A DNA stretch of 64,000 nucleotides from JABWCE01 sp964355045 (GCA_964355045.1 CAYHCM010000001.1:21129-85128), one strand, 5' to 3'; shown: positions 27,801 to 36,935, numbered from the stretch's first letter. Notes: generated from the letters alone by a model not told the origin. Numbers and translations: made by a program.

Positions 27801-28625
27801 TTAAATTTCTAAATGCTTTGATACCACTTGTTTTCCAAAAAATATTCCGGCCATTGTATCAAAAGTTTGAGTGTCGTCCGAAGTATAAAATGTTTGTTTT
27901 GAATTTTTTTGGCAAAGATGCTCTATTTCGGGATGCCTTATTAAATAATCCTTTAAACTATTGGCCACAATTTCGCTTTGTGATAATATCGTAATTCCTT
28001 TCGGCAAAAAAGCTTCTATTTTTTTTATTAATAGCGGGTAATGGGTGCATCCAAGAACAATGGTATCAATTTGAGGAGATTGAACCAACAACTCTTTTAA
28101 ATATTTTTTTACAAAATAATCGGAGCCTTCACTTGTATATTCATCGTTTTCAACCAGCGAAACCCACATTGGGCAAGCCTGCTGAAATACTTTAACCTCA
28201 GGAAAAAATTTTAAAATTTCTATTGGGTACGATTGAGAAATAACGGTTCCCGAGGTACCTAATATTCCTATGTGTTTAGTTTTTGTAAATTGGCCTACAA
28301 TTTCGGTTGTCGGCCTTATTACACCTAATACCCTTTTATCGGGGTAAATTAAAGGCAAATAATTTTGTTGAATAGAACGCAATGCCTTTGCCGAAGTGGT
28401 ATTACACGCAAGTATTACAAGATTACACCCCTTGTCAAACAATGCCTGAACACATTGTTGTGTATAGTGCAACACAGTTTCAAATGAACGATTGCCATAA
28501 GGCGAACGGGCATTATCACCCAAATAAATATAATCGTATTGCGGAAGCCGGCTCACTAATTCTTTCAAAATAGTAAGTCCCCCATAGCCTGAATCAAATA
28601 CACCTATTGGGCCGGGGTTTTGTAT
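27801..28625 (-). CDS. murI: Glutamate racemase, start codon reads ATA
   Basis: 274 residues if begun at 28625. It makes D-glutamate for peptidoglycan. Both catalytic cysteines are present: ILACNTTSA (C74) and LGCTHYP (C193). The essential N-terminal block PIGVFDSGYGG (6-16, with the D11-S12 pair) lies upstream of the first standard start in frame (TTG 28568), so the protein must begin earlier. No ATG, GTG or TTG exists in that frame for more than 100 nt upstream. The most natural N-terminus is at ATA 28625 (M/I-QNPGPIGVFDSG), one G-to-A change from ATG. Word repeats of the TTTTAGATTT family end exactly there. Neighbouring OmpH genes are a common murI context in Bacteroidota. Confidence 0.85.
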   Translation of the reverse strand: MQNPGPIGVFDSGYGGLTILKELVSRLPQYDYIYLGDNARSPYGNRSFETVLHYTQQCVQALFDKGCNLVILACNTTSAKALRSIQQNYLPLIYPDKRVLGVIRPTTEIVGQFTKTKHIGILGTSGTVISQSYPIEILKFFPEVKVFQQACPMWVSLVENDEYTSEGSDYFVKKYLKELLVQSPQIDTIVLGCTHYPLLIKKIEAFLPKGITILSQSEIVANSLKDYLIRHPEIEHLCQKNSKQTFYTSDDTQTFDTMAGIFFGKQVVSKHLEI

Positions 28626-28680
28626 TTTAGATTTTAGATTTTTGATTTTAGATTTTTGAAATTTGAAAATTTGGGATTTA
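28622..28680. repeat. TTTTAGATTT word repeats abutting murI
   Basis: Four loose copies of ATTTTAGATTT / ATTTTTGATTTTAG followed by TTGAAATTTGAAAATTTG. They run up to the presumed first codon of murI. Similar words stand after the Tyr/Gly-rich gene at 45511-45540. Confidence 0.65.
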
Positions 28681-28737
28681 TTTGGAATTTGTTTTTTGTT
28701 TTTTGGAATTTTAACCCTTGGTATTTTTATAATAATA

Positions 28738-28775
28738 AAGCCCCGAAATGTACTACATATCGGGACTTTATTTTT
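28738..28775. terminator. Bidirectional-looking terminator hairpin
   Basis: AAAGCCCCGAAATGT-ACT-ACATATCGGGACTTT with a T7 run on the plus side and TTATTATTAT on the minus side. It separates the ompH pair from murI, so murI probably needs its own promoter or readthrough. Confidence 0.75.
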
Positions 28776-28792
28776 TTAGTAGGTATAATAAA

Positions 28793-29296
28793 TTAAAGTA
28801 TGCCCAATTTCTTTTTTACATCGGCCATCAGGTCGTTAGCAGTTAATGACACCAAAACTCCTAATCCTTCAGTGCTATCCAGCACATAGTCAAAACCTCT
28901 TGCTTTGGCCACTTCATCAATGGCAGCCTTAGCTCTTTTATATATGGGCATATAAAGTTCTTCTTTCTTTTTCATCAGTTCCTGTTCAGCACTTTGACTG
29001 AATTTTTGAATGTTTGCCTGTAAATTTTCGAGATTTGCCTTTTTTACCTCCATCATCGGAGCCAGAGATGTGGTATCTTCCATGTATGCCTTATAGTCCA
29101 CTTGAAGCTGGTTTTGCATTTCTTCCAATGTAGCCCTGAGTTTTGCTTCATGGTCTTTCATTTTGGCTTCAAAATCTTTCATTTCAGGCATTACATTCAT
29201 CAGTTCCGAAGAATTGATATGTGCAATTTTGGTTTGTGCATTGGCTCCTATAAAAAGTGAGATGGCTGCAAACGCTGTTAAAATTAATTTTTTCAT
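28793..29296 (-). CDS. OmpH/Skp family periplasmic chaperone
   Basis: 167 residues. Signal peptide MKKLILTAFAAISLFIGANA; IAHINSSELMNVMPEM is the OmpH entry motif; the middle (about 40-130) is charged, heptad-like coiled coil; the C-terminus returns to RGFDYVLDSTEGLGVLV. Skp trimers hold unfolded outer-membrane proteins in the periplasm. It follows a second copy by 37 nt, a usual tandem in Bacteroidota. Confidence 0.9.
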   Translation of the reverse strand: MKKLILTAFAAISLFIGANAQTKIAHINSSELMNVMPEMKDFEAKMKDHEAKLRATLEEMQNQLQVDYKAYMEDTTSLAPMMEVKKANLENLQANIQKFSQSAEQELMKKKEELYMPIYKRAKAAIDEVAKARGFDYVLDSTEGLGVLVSLTANDLMADVKKKLGIL

Positions 29297-29333
29297 TTAA
29301 AATTTGTTTTTTATGTGTTAGGTTGATATTTAT

Positions 29334-29942
29334 TTAGTCACGTGGGGGTAAATCGCCACCAGGAGGCGGCACATCTTTTTTGGTTTTTTCTTTGGCTGCA
29401 TCCTTTTCTTCCTTAGAAGGTGCTACACCCAGCATAGAAAGCACTTCATCGCTTTTATCATATTTCGCATTGCTAAAAAGCATGGTCATATCGCTCGATT
29501 TATCAAAAATAAAATCCAAAACATCGTCTTTTGCTATTTTTTGAATGGCTTCAAAAACCTTGTCCTGTATAGGTTTAACAAGTTCCTGACGTTTTTTAAA
29601 AAGTTCACCTTCATAGCCAAATTTATCATTTTGAAATTTTTTGGCTTCCTTTTCTTTGGTAATAATTTCATCTTCCCGTACTTTTTGCTGTTCCGGGGTT
29701 AAAAGAATTTTTTCAGCCTGATACTCTTTGTACATTTTGTCAATCTCCTCATATTTGGCGTCCACTTCTTTCTGCCACTTTTCAGCTATTTCGTTCAGTT
29801 TTTTCTGAGCCGATTTATAATCGGGCAATAAGGAGAGAATATACTCGGTATCCACGTACGCAAACTTTTGAGCGTAATTTGCCATTGGCATCATAAAAAT
29901 GATGGCAAGGATTAAGATGGGTTTTTGAAATCCTGATTTCAT
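29334..29942 (-). CDS. OmpH/Skp family periplasmic chaperone, longer copy
   Basis: 202 residues. Signal peptide ending NYAQ, then FAYVDTEYILSLLPDYKSAQKKL, a long coiled coil (about 50-150) and DVLDFIFDKSSDMTMLF. The C-terminal 30 residues are Lys/Pro-rich, an extra tail beyond the fold. Tandem paralogue of the gene at 28793; the two may form separate or mixed trimers. bamA is not next to it, unlike in many relatives. Confidence 0.9.
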   Translation of the reverse strand: MKSGFQKPILILAIIFMMPMANYAQKFAYVDTEYILSLLPDYKSAQKKLNEIAEKWQKEVDAKYEEIDKMYKEYQAEKILLTPEQQKVREDEIITKEKEAKKFQNDKFGYEGELFKKRQELVKPIQDKVFEAIQKIAKDDVLDFIFDKSSDMTMLFSNAKYDKSDEVLSMLGVAPSKEEKDAAKEKTKKDVPPPGGDLPPRD

Positions 29943-30097
29943 AATATTATTTATTTTAAGTTATTCGTTAGTTTACAATTTGCTTGCCCAAAAACCCCAT
30001 AACCCGAAATAAACGGCAAACATACATATTTTTCGGGGGGTACAAAAAATTTTTTGCTATTAAATTGCCTGTTAAAATTGAAGTCAAATTTAGACAC

Positions 30098-30613
30098 TTA
30101 GTGTTTTAAATATATTTCGTTGCTTTCTGCCAAATTACTTTTATGAAGTTTTCGGTCCAATAGGTAGCTTATTAATTTAATGGTATCGGGTTTTAATCCG
30201 GGATAGGGTGAGGCAGGTATTCTTAAATCAATACTACCTTTAACCGCTTTATCTTTATTACTCAAATTAAGGCGTTGAATTCTCTGGTTAAAATTAAGGG
30301 TATCCGCTGTGCCGGGTATAAGTATATTTTGCCAACTATTTCCGGTTTTAACTTTATAGTTTACAAAAAAATTATTAAATACCGGACTCCCAAAATTGAA
30401 AGGTGGAAACGTATCGCTTTGCGAAAGCCCCAAATCGCCATCGCCGTCTTTATAATTTATTTTTAAAACTATCATACTATCCTTTCCAGCCATATTTTTG
30501 TAAACTGATACCGATTCAAAACTTACTTCAGGAATTTCTGATAACACAGGATCAGTATTGCAGCCAGTGGATAGCACAATTAGTATTACTGAAAGAGTGA
30601 GAAATAGTTTCAA
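30098..30613 (-). CDS. Lipoprotein of unknown function
   Basis: 171 residues. MKLFLTLSVILIVLSTGC is a lipoprotein signal. The mature part has INYKDGDGDLGLSQSDT, a D-rich calcium-loop-like turn seen in many Bacteroidota lipoproteins, and beta-strand-like alternation. No catalytic motif. It is divergent from, and overlaps the 5' end of, the LuxE-like gene. Confidence 0.75.
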   Translation of the reverse strand: MKLFLTLSVILIVLSTGCNTDPVLSEIPEVSFESVSVYKNMAGKDSMIVLKINYKDGDGDLGLSQSDTFPPFNFGSPVFNNFFVNYKVKTGNSWQNILIPGTADTLNFNQRIQRLNLSNKDKAVKGSIDLRIPASPYPGLKPDTIKLISYLLDRKLHKSNLAESNEIYLKH

Positions 30614-31577
30614 ACAAAAAATATTTTTAACTTCCGCTACCGGGTTTAACGAGCTGGCTTTGGAAATATTTTATTACCAGGCCAAAAATAATCCTGTTTA
30701 CTCTAAATTTTTACACTTAATTGATATCCGGCCACAAAATATTTTTGAAATAGCTGAAATCCCTTATTTACCCATAGAATTTTTTAAAAATCATCAGGTA
30801 AGTTGTGTTGAAACCTCTGAACAAACAAAGATTTTCACAAGCAGTTCTACTTCCGGAATTGGAATCAGTCAACATTTTGTTCCCGATATTGAACTTTACC
30901 ATTTGGCATTTTCCAAAAGTTTTGAATTTCAATTTGGAAGTATAAAAGATTACACCTTCCGTTTTTTATTGCCGTCCTATTTGGAACGAAAAGATTCATC
31001 GCTTGTGTATATGGCCGAGGAATTTTTAAAAATATCAGGCAAAGGGGGTTTTTATTTAAATGATTTTAAAAAACTTTCAACTGACCTTTTGGAGGATTTG
31101 AAACAAAAACGAAAGGTGATTTTATTAGGCGTTAGCTTTGCATTACTTGATTTTGCCGAACAATTTCCAATGGATTTATCAAACATACTGATAATGGAAA
31201 CAGGTGGTATGAAAGGCCGGAGAGAGGAAATTACGAGAGAAGAACTTCATACAATTTTAAAAAATAAATTCAATTTAAACCAAATCACTTCTGAATATGG
31301 TATGACCGAGCTTTTATCACAGGCATATTCATTAGAGGAAGGAATTTTTAATTATCCGCCATGGATGAAAATAACGATAGGGCAAACGACAGATCCATTT
31401 GGTAAAGAAAAACCAGGAAAAACAGGAAGAATTAAAATTATTGATTTGGCTAATTTGGATAGTTGTAGCTTTTTGTCAACCTCCGATTTGGGAAGGGTTT
31501 TTGAGGATGGTTCGTTTGAAATTTTGGGAAGGTTTGATAACAGCGATGTGCGAGGGTGCAATTTAATGGTTGAGTAG
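30597..31577 (+). CDS. LuxE-family acyl-protein synthetase/acyltransferase
   Basis: About 326 residues from GTG 30597; an earlier in-frame start (30558) would run deep into the divergent lipoprotein, so the later one is chosen. ANL-like blocks: IFTSSSTSGIG (phosphate loop), ETGGMKGRREEITREEL, SEYGMTELLSQAY (adenylate binding) and TSDLGRVFEDGSFEILGRFDNSDVRG-like hinge. LuxE proteins activate a fatty acid as acyl-AMP. The usual reductase partner (LuxC) is not next to it, so the acyl acceptor is unknown. Confidence 0.8.
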   Translation: MRNSFKQKIFLTSATGFNELALEIFYYQAKNNPVYSKFLHLIDIRPQNIFEIAEIPYLPIEFFKNHQVSCVETSEQTKIFTSSSTSGIGISQHFVPDIELYHLAFSKSFEFQFGSIKDYTFRFLLPSYLERKDSSLVYMAEEFLKISGKGGFYLNDFKKLSTDLLEDLKQKRKVILLGVSFALLDFAEQFPMDLSNILIMETGGMKGRREEITREELHTILKNKFNLNQITSEYGMTELLSQAYSLEEGIFNYPPWMKITIGQTTDPFGKEKPGKTGRIKIIDLANLDSCSFLSTSDLGRVFEDGSFEILGRFDNSDVRGCNLMVE

Positions 31578-31886
31578 CTCGCGAAGGTTTTCTCACGCAA
31601 AGGCGCAAAGACGCAAAGTTTTTTATAATAAGGGTTTTTTGTAATCACTCAGATTGAGTAATAATGAATAGAATATGGTAAAGGCTTTTTTCGGAGTCCA
31701 GATTCCCCCTTTTAAAGGGGGTTAGGGGGATTTTTTGTCATATATCCAATAGTTTCTATTTCAAAAACACACTTCACCATTTCTTTCAACGACGCTGAGT
31801 AGTAACGATTTTTTTCTGAATGCCCGTCGTTTTTCAACAGAGTTATTAATTTCAATAAAACCTTTGCGTCTTTGCGCCTTTGCGAG
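31578..31886. repeat. Repeat island bounded by inverted CTTTGCG repeats
   Basis: A 336-bp gene-free stretch. At the left, GCAAAGGCGCAAAGACGCAAAG (31597-31618, 22 bp) and at the right its exact reverse complement (31862-31883). Inside is a palindrome CCCCCTTTTAAAGGGGG (31705-31721) followed by GTTAGGGGGATTTTTT, related to the one at 57180-57195. Both words are widespread intergenic repeats in Bacteroidota. No transposase is present; an ORF crossing the island on the minus strand is not credible. Confidence 0.8.
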
Positions 31887-31902
31887 CCATCTCCTATCTT
31901 TG
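31871..31902 (+). promoter_or_regulatory. Complete Bacteroidota promoter for trhO, -33 box within a repeat
   Basis: TTTG (31871-31874), 20-nt spacer, TATCTTTG (31895-31902), then 11 nt to the ATG of trhO. The TTTG is part of the CTTTGCG repeat. Confidence 0.75.
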
Positions 31903-31913
31903 CCCCTTGTAAA

Positions 31914-32927
31914 ATGAAATTGCATAACAAGGAAAATAGAGAAATTTTAAAACAAAAACTACTTCAGTCTGAAGTTCCAAGAACTACCCTTTCTTTTTAT
32001 AAATATTGGTCAATAGGCAATCCCCAACTATTTCGCGATCACCTGTATTTATTGCTCGAGCCAATTGGTGTACTTGGAAGAATTTATGTTGCCAAAGAAG
32101 GGATCAATTCCCAAATAAGTATTCCTTTTTTAAATTTTGAAATTTTTAAAACGACTCTTTCACAAATTACATTTTTAGATGGTGTGAGGCTTAATATTGC
32201 TGTGGAAGACAATGGAAAATCATTTATAAAACTTATCATAAAAGTAAAATCAAAAATTGTGGCCGATGGAATAAATGACCCCAATTTTAATTCCTGGGAT
32301 TATGGAAAGCATTTGTCGGCTGAAGAATTTAATAATATAACATCGGAGCCTGAAACTATTTTGGTAGATATGCGCAATCATTACGAAAGTGAAGTTGGGC
32401 ATTTTGAAAATGCCATTATACCGGATGTTGATACCTTTAAAGAGGAGCTGGATTATGTGGTAGATTTATTAGCAGATAAAAAAGATAAACCCGTAGTGAT
32501 GTATTGCACCGGTGGCATACGATGTGAAAAAGCAAGCGCATGGCTCAAACACAATGGATTTAAAGATGTTTACCAATTGGAAGGCGGCATTATAAAATAT
32601 GCTCAGGATGCTAAAAAACAGGGATTGCCCAATAAATTTAAGGGTAAAAATTTTGTGTTTGACGAACGTCTTGGTGAACGAATAACCGAAGAAATAATAG
32701 CCAGTTGCCATCAGTGTGGAACCGCTTGGGATACTCATACCAATTGCAAAAATGTGGGATGCAATCTTTTATTTATACAATGCCTGGCTTGCGCTGAAAA
32801 ATATGACGGCTGCTGTTCCGAAGAATGTAAAACAATTTATCATTTACCCGAAGAAGAACAAAAAGAATATCGGAAAAATAAAGATAGCGGGATTCGGATT
32901 TTTTCAAAAGGGAGGTTTGGGAAATAG
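31914..32927 (+). CDS. trhO: tRNA uridine hydroxylase TrhO (rhodanese-related, YceA family)
   Basis: 337 residues from ATG 31914, placed right after the promoter; an upstream in-frame start (31872) falls inside the promoter and is rejected. N-terminal ferredoxin-like part with GRIYVAKEGINSQIS, then a rhodanese domain (about 130-235) whose active Cys is in MYCTGGIRCEKA (C198), then a Cys-rich tail (CHQCGTAWDTHTNCKNVGC..., C..C pairs about 265-315). It makes 5-hydroxyuridine at position 34 of tRNAs. All key blocks are intact. Confidence 0.92.
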   Translation: MKLHNKENREILKQKLLQSEVPRTTLSFYKYWSIGNPQLFRDHLYLLLEPIGVLGRIYVAKEGINSQISIPFLNFEIFKTTLSQITFLDGVRLNIAVEDNGKSFIKLIIKVKSKIVADGINDPNFNSWDYGKHLSAEEFNNITSEPETILVDMRNHYESEVGHFENAIIPDVDTFKEELDYVVDLLADKKDKPVVMYCTGGIRCEKASAWLKHNGFKDVYQLEGGIIKYAQDAKKQGLPNKFKGKNFVFDERLGERITEEIIASCHQCGTAWDTHTNCKNVGCNLLFIQCLACAEKYDGCCSEECKTIYHLPEEEQKEYRKNKDSGIRIFSKGRFGK

Positions 32928-32948
32928 ATAATCTGATACGCCAATCCG

Positions 32949-33713
32949 TTAATTCACCTTTTCGAATCTAACATCATCGGCCCAAAGGGTTAAGTCGTTA
33001 TCTTTTGAATTGGCCGTAATTCCTATTTCAATACTGCTATACATTCCTTTTGTTCCCTGCAGTGAATATAAAAAATCTTTCGGAAGCGTCCTTTTATTTT
33101 TGGCATCTATAATTAATTGCCCGTTTTGCCAAAGTTTCACAGTTCCCTTATTTTTTTGAGATAACTTTACTTCCAATATAAGTTCTACCCATTCGTTTCT
33201 GGGGAAATTTACTTCTTGTCCGGTTTTTTGCAAAATGTCTTTCTCGTTAAATTTAAATTCGACCCTAAGTTGATTATTTTTCAAAGCGAGTCTCATGCCG
33301 GGTCCTGCCCCAATTGCGGTTTGTTCTTCCATGTCCAATAAAAATAACCATTCGAGCAATTGGGTACCCTCAATAAAATACCAGGAACTTATTCTCACGG
33401 TTTCCCCATCCCAAAATGCCATATTCTGCTTGGCTATACTGCATTTGGAAGAACTTGCATCATACGATTTTTTTGCAAAAAATTTCAAGGATTTAGTTCC
33501 TGAATGAACATTATTTGTATCAACTATAATACTATTTTCGTCTCGAGTCAATTGAGTAAACGACCATCGCTCGTCATTAGTTAAAAGTAAATCACTCAAT
33601 GAAACATAAGCTTCAAAGTTGTCTTGATAAAAATCAGGGCCGTCAAAGAATTTTTCCTTATTACAACTATTGAATAGTATTACATAACCTATTAATGCAA
33701 GGACTTTTTTCAT
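32949..33713 (-). CDS. Lipoprotein with concanavalin-like (polysaccharide-lyase-type) fold
   Basis: 254 residues. Lipoprotein signal MKKVLALIGYVILFNSC. The mature part has the pattern of heparin-lyase/glucanase-like jelly rolls: SGTKSLKFFAKKS, VRISSWYFIEG, NEWVELILEVKLS, GTVKLWQNGQLIID and ADDVRFEK. Many such proteins bind rather than cut glycans; I see no sure catalytic residues. It overlaps the next gene upstream (33710) by 4 nt. Confidence 0.72.
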   Translation of the reverse strand: MKKVLALIGYVILFNSCNKEKFFDGPDFYQDNFEAYVSLSDLLLTNDERWSFTQLTRDENSIIVDTNNVHSGTKSLKFFAKKSYDASSSKCSIAKQNMAFWDGETVRISSWYFIEGTQLLEWLFLLDMEEQTAIGAGPGMRLALKNNQLRVEFKFNEKDILQKTGQEVNFPRNEWVELILEVKLSQKNKGTVKLWQNGQLIIDAKNKRTLPKDFLYSLQGTKGMYSSIEIGITANSKDNDLTLWADDVRFEKVN

Positions 33714-34198
33714 TGTAATTTATTATTAAATGTGTAACCAATACTTATCCCTCCCCATTGCTGAATTTGAAAGTCAACGAGATATGAAATAAGGGGTGTA
33801 TAGGTTACTCTATAAAACCATTTTTTAGTTTCAGATTGATAACGATAACCAATACACGCGGCAGTTAATGCAAAAAAACTTCCTCTTGTGGTGATTGTAA
33901 TTCCTTGCCCCAAACCAAATTCCAGTTTATTTGATTTCTTGCCAATCAGTGTATTAATCATTAATGGAAAAACTATACCTGTTCCGTTGTTTCTGTCGAT
34001 TGGAGCCAAACTCAGACCTGCTCTCCAGGTAAATTCAGTTTTATTTTTTTTGTAAAAATGTTTTTCAAAATTAATGGAACCTAACCCACCGCTACCTGCT
34101 ATTTCAAAGAAAATTGATTTCGTTTTAATAGAGTAGGATTGACCGGAGGTTATTAATGTATGAAGCAGCAGGAGTAGGATAAATAAGGAATGTTTCAT
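33710..34198 (-). CDS. Small outer-membrane/secreted protein, unknown
   Basis: 162 residues. Signal peptide ending ITSGQ. Short amphipathic strands (TEFTWRAGLSLAPI, LEFGLGQGITITT, FYRVTYTPLISYL, GGISIGYTFN) suggest a small beta-barrel. It is translationally coupled (ATGA) with the following lipoprotein, so the pair probably acts together at the outer membrane. Confidence 0.7.
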   Translation of the reverse strand: MKHSLFILLLLLHTLITSGQSYSIKTKSIFFEIAGSGGLGSINFEKHFYKKNKTEFTWRAGLSLAPIDRNNGTGIVFPLMINTLIGKKSNKLEFGLGQGITITTRGSFFALTAACIGYRYQSETKKWFYRVTYTPLISYLVDFQIQQWGGISIGYTFNNKLQ

Positions 34199-34327
34199 AA
34201 TTGAATGAATAATTTTTTAAATCCACGTTTTGAACTTTGCTTTTATTTTACGAAGGTAAAAGCTAATAATGAATTTGTATTAATCCGGATTTGGTATAAT
34301 GCCAAAAAAATTTAGCATATTTCCCTA

Positions 34328-35967
34328 CTATAATTTAATTAGCCGTTGTGATGTAAGTTTCCCTTCAGCCTCAGTAATTATTACATTGTAAATCCCTTGT
34401 GAAAGGCTGTTTATAGTAACCGAATTACTCTTTCCGTCAATTTCAATTGAAAAAATAATTTGCCCTTGCAAATTTACGATGGTACAATTGGCCTTGCCTT
34501 TCAAATTATGAATATAAAAAGTGTTGGCCGTAGGATTGGGGAAAATAATAAAGGATTTATTTTTAAATTCAAGGTTTATAGATGCTCCATTGCTATATTC
34601 ATAAGCCCCACGGCTCGGCGGGTTTTTAAAATTAAATCCCTGCATATCTTTTGGCAGTCCTGTAATGGGTGTTCCGCTTTGTTTTGCCAAACTGTTTTGG
34701 GTCAGGGTAAAATCAGTGGAACTTGTAAAAAGCGGATCCTGACCGGCAATAGCCGATAATTCGGTGGTTGGCAGATTGGGGGATGAATTGGTGGGATTGG
34801 ACGTATTATACCACAAATTATGACTGAATAAAAAAGTACCGGGCAAGGTATTGGGGCCAATATTAACATGGGTTGTCACCACATTTGAGAAATAAATAAT
34901 ATTGTTTCGGNNNNNNNNNNNNNNNNNNNNNNNNNNNNNNNNNNNNNNNNNNNNNNNNNNNNNNNNNNNNNNNNNNNNNNNNNNNNNNNNNNNNNNNNNN
35001 NNNNNNNNNNGCCAATATTAACATGGGTTGTCACCACATTTGAGAAATAAATAATATTGTTTCGGAACATATTATTTCGGCATGGCACAAACCTAGGCGT
35101 GTCCACCGTTTCCTGCAATATTCGCATTACCCATTTTTCGGGTAAATAAATGGTATTGTTGCCCACATCTATCCTTTCGGAACCCACAAAGGCAATTGGA
35201 GCCTGACTTTTGATAAATACATTGGCATACACTTTTATATCTGCCGCTTCAAATTTGGCATCTATGGGTCTGAAAAATGCATAGCCGGTGGAGCCGCCAA
35301 GGTTCAAACTTCGTTGCCCTCCATTTTTAAAAAAATTATTTTCAATTTTAATAAATTGTGTTCCGCCTTTCATTTGTATGCAATTGGAACCCATCGAATC
35401 AAAATTGCAATGATGCACATTACCATAATGACAGCCAACCATATCAATGCCACTGCCACCTGCAGCCGCTTTAAAAAACTGGCAATTGGCCACCTCAAAC
35501 GAATCGAGACCTGAAAGCTTTAAAAAGTCATTATTGCCCTGTGCTCCCATAAATTTAAAATCACAATTAAAAACAATGATATGTTTGGATGGGGTTTCAA
35601 TAGTGCCGGCATCATCCATGTTCATTGCATTTCCGGTATGCCCGGTAAACGTGATATCCTGAATTTTAATAAAGTTACAATCCGAAAAATGCAATCCTTC
35701 GGAACCTGCTTTCATAATGACCGTATTTTTATTTAATCCCATTATCACAATCCAAGCATTGGTTTTTCCTGATAGATTTGAGATAAAAAAAGTACCCTGA
35801 TAGTTTCCGGGGTGGATTAAAACAGTGTCGCCGGGTTTTGCTACGGCAGCAGCCAGAGTTGGGTTGGCGTAAGTTTTTCCGGATCCTACGTTAAGTGTTG
35901 TGCCAAATGCGTTTGAACTCAGTGCAACAAAAAGCAAACAGGTAATTAAGTTGATTTTAGTTTTCAT
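34328..35967 (-). CDS. Beta-helix protein with T9SS sorting domain, interrupted by a false gap
   Basis: One gene shown as two pieces by an N run. Reading from 35967, the frame ends NNIIYFSNVVTTHVNIG at the gap; the other side reopens with the same VVTTHVNIG and goes on PNTLPGTFLFSHNLW. Collapsing the repeated 55 bp restores one frame of about 490 residues. It has signal peptide (ending SNAFG), parallel beta-helix repeats (TFTGHTGNAMNMDDAG, NVHHCNFDSMGSNCIQ, KIENNFFKNGG) and a type A T9SS domain (FIIFPNPTANTFYIHNLKG ... LSQGIYNVIITEAEG). It is a probable surface polysaccharide-binding or -degrading protein. Confidence 0.88.
34856..35065. other. False assembly gap inside a gene
   Basis: 34856-34910 equals 35011-35065 (55 bp) across 100 N (34911-35010). 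The duplicated protein segment VVTTHVNIG shows that the two flanks are one and the same sequence. Confidence 0.95.
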
Positions 35968-36035
35968 TTTTTGAAAATTTTAAAATTTTTATGGTTTTAT
36001 AACATTGCATAATATTTGCATAATTTTCCATGATT

Positions 36036-36866
36036 TTAATTTATATCTGATTTACTAAATCCCGGAACAACCACTTTACTGATACTCCAATAATCGTATT
36101 CTAATATAAATTCAAGATACACTTCACCTTCAAAAACTTCGGAAGTGGTGATGGATTTATATTTAATATCTCCTTCTAAAAACCCGGTTTCAGTTTTTAG
36201 GTCAAATAGAACCAACTCGGTTTTCCATTTCCCCAATTTTAATTTTTTATGATTAGCCTGAAAGGCTTCAATTATTTCCTGAAAAGTTTCTTTTGTATAA
36301 ATGGTATCATTAAAGCTAACACTTGCACTTAACAAAATACCTCCCATATAACTATCCCATTTTTTGGATATTAAAATTTCAATAAACTCATCGGCATGTT
36401 CACAAATATCATATTGGTGGTTGGGGTGAAACTCCTCATAGGTAAAGCAACTCATCATTCCCGGTACTTGCATGTCGTTGGTTTCATGTTCAAATAATTC
36501 TTCGGTAATAAACCGATAAATTAATTCATCCTCATAATCACAAATCGTTCCGAGTTCTATGCCTTTCGATAGCATAATTTCTTCAATTCTTTGCAGCTCG
36601 GTCGTTATTTCTTCCTTTGTAAGTTCATCCGCTTTTCTGAACTCCGGCCGGTTTAATAAATCATATACTTTGCAGCGTTTGCCTTCTGAAAATTGTTTTT
36701 CAAAGTTATAAATATAATTCAGCCACTCGTTCTCAACTTCTTTACCCAAGGAAGATCCCATTTCTTTCATACCAAACTCGGCCTGCAATTTAATTTTCAA
36801 TAATTCATTTTCGGCCTGAAGTTTTTCATCAGGTGTGAGGTCTTTTAATTCATCGTTTTCATTCAT
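36036..36866 (-). CDS. Conserved-looking cytoplasmic protein, unknown
   Basis: 276 residues from ATG 36866 (MNENDELKDLTPDEKLQ); an in-frame extension to 36914 has no support. It is acidic, Glu-rich and without signal or membrane segments. The first 40 residues are helical; then ENEWLNYIYNFEKQFSEG and a C-terminal beta part (VYLEFILEYDYWSISKVVVPGF). It lies 69 nt downstream of the RhuM gene on the same strand. I do not recognise the family. Confidence 0.7.
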   Translation of the reverse strand: MNENDELKDLTPDEKLQAENELLKIKLQAEFGMKEMGSSLGKEVENEWLNYIYNFEKQFSEGKRCKVYDLLNRPEFRKADELTKEEITTELQRIEEIMLSKGIELGTICDYEDELIYRFITEELFEHETNDMQVPGMMSCFTYEEFHPNHQYDICEHADEFIEILISKKWDSYMGGILLSASVSFNDTIYTKETFQEIIEAFQANHKKLKLGKWKTELVLFDLKTETGFLEGDIKYKSITTSEVFEGEVYLEFILEYDYWSISKVVVPGFSKSDIN

Positions 36867-36935
36867 GGTTTTTGTATTTTGGTTTATATTTTTATCCTGT
36901 GTAAATTTATTCAATACAACTCTGTATTTTTAATT

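Noticed and set aside
31712..31930. 72-residue minus-strand ORF in the repeat island
   Set aside because: Made of the palindrome and CTTTGCG repeats and overlaps the trhO promoter and start.
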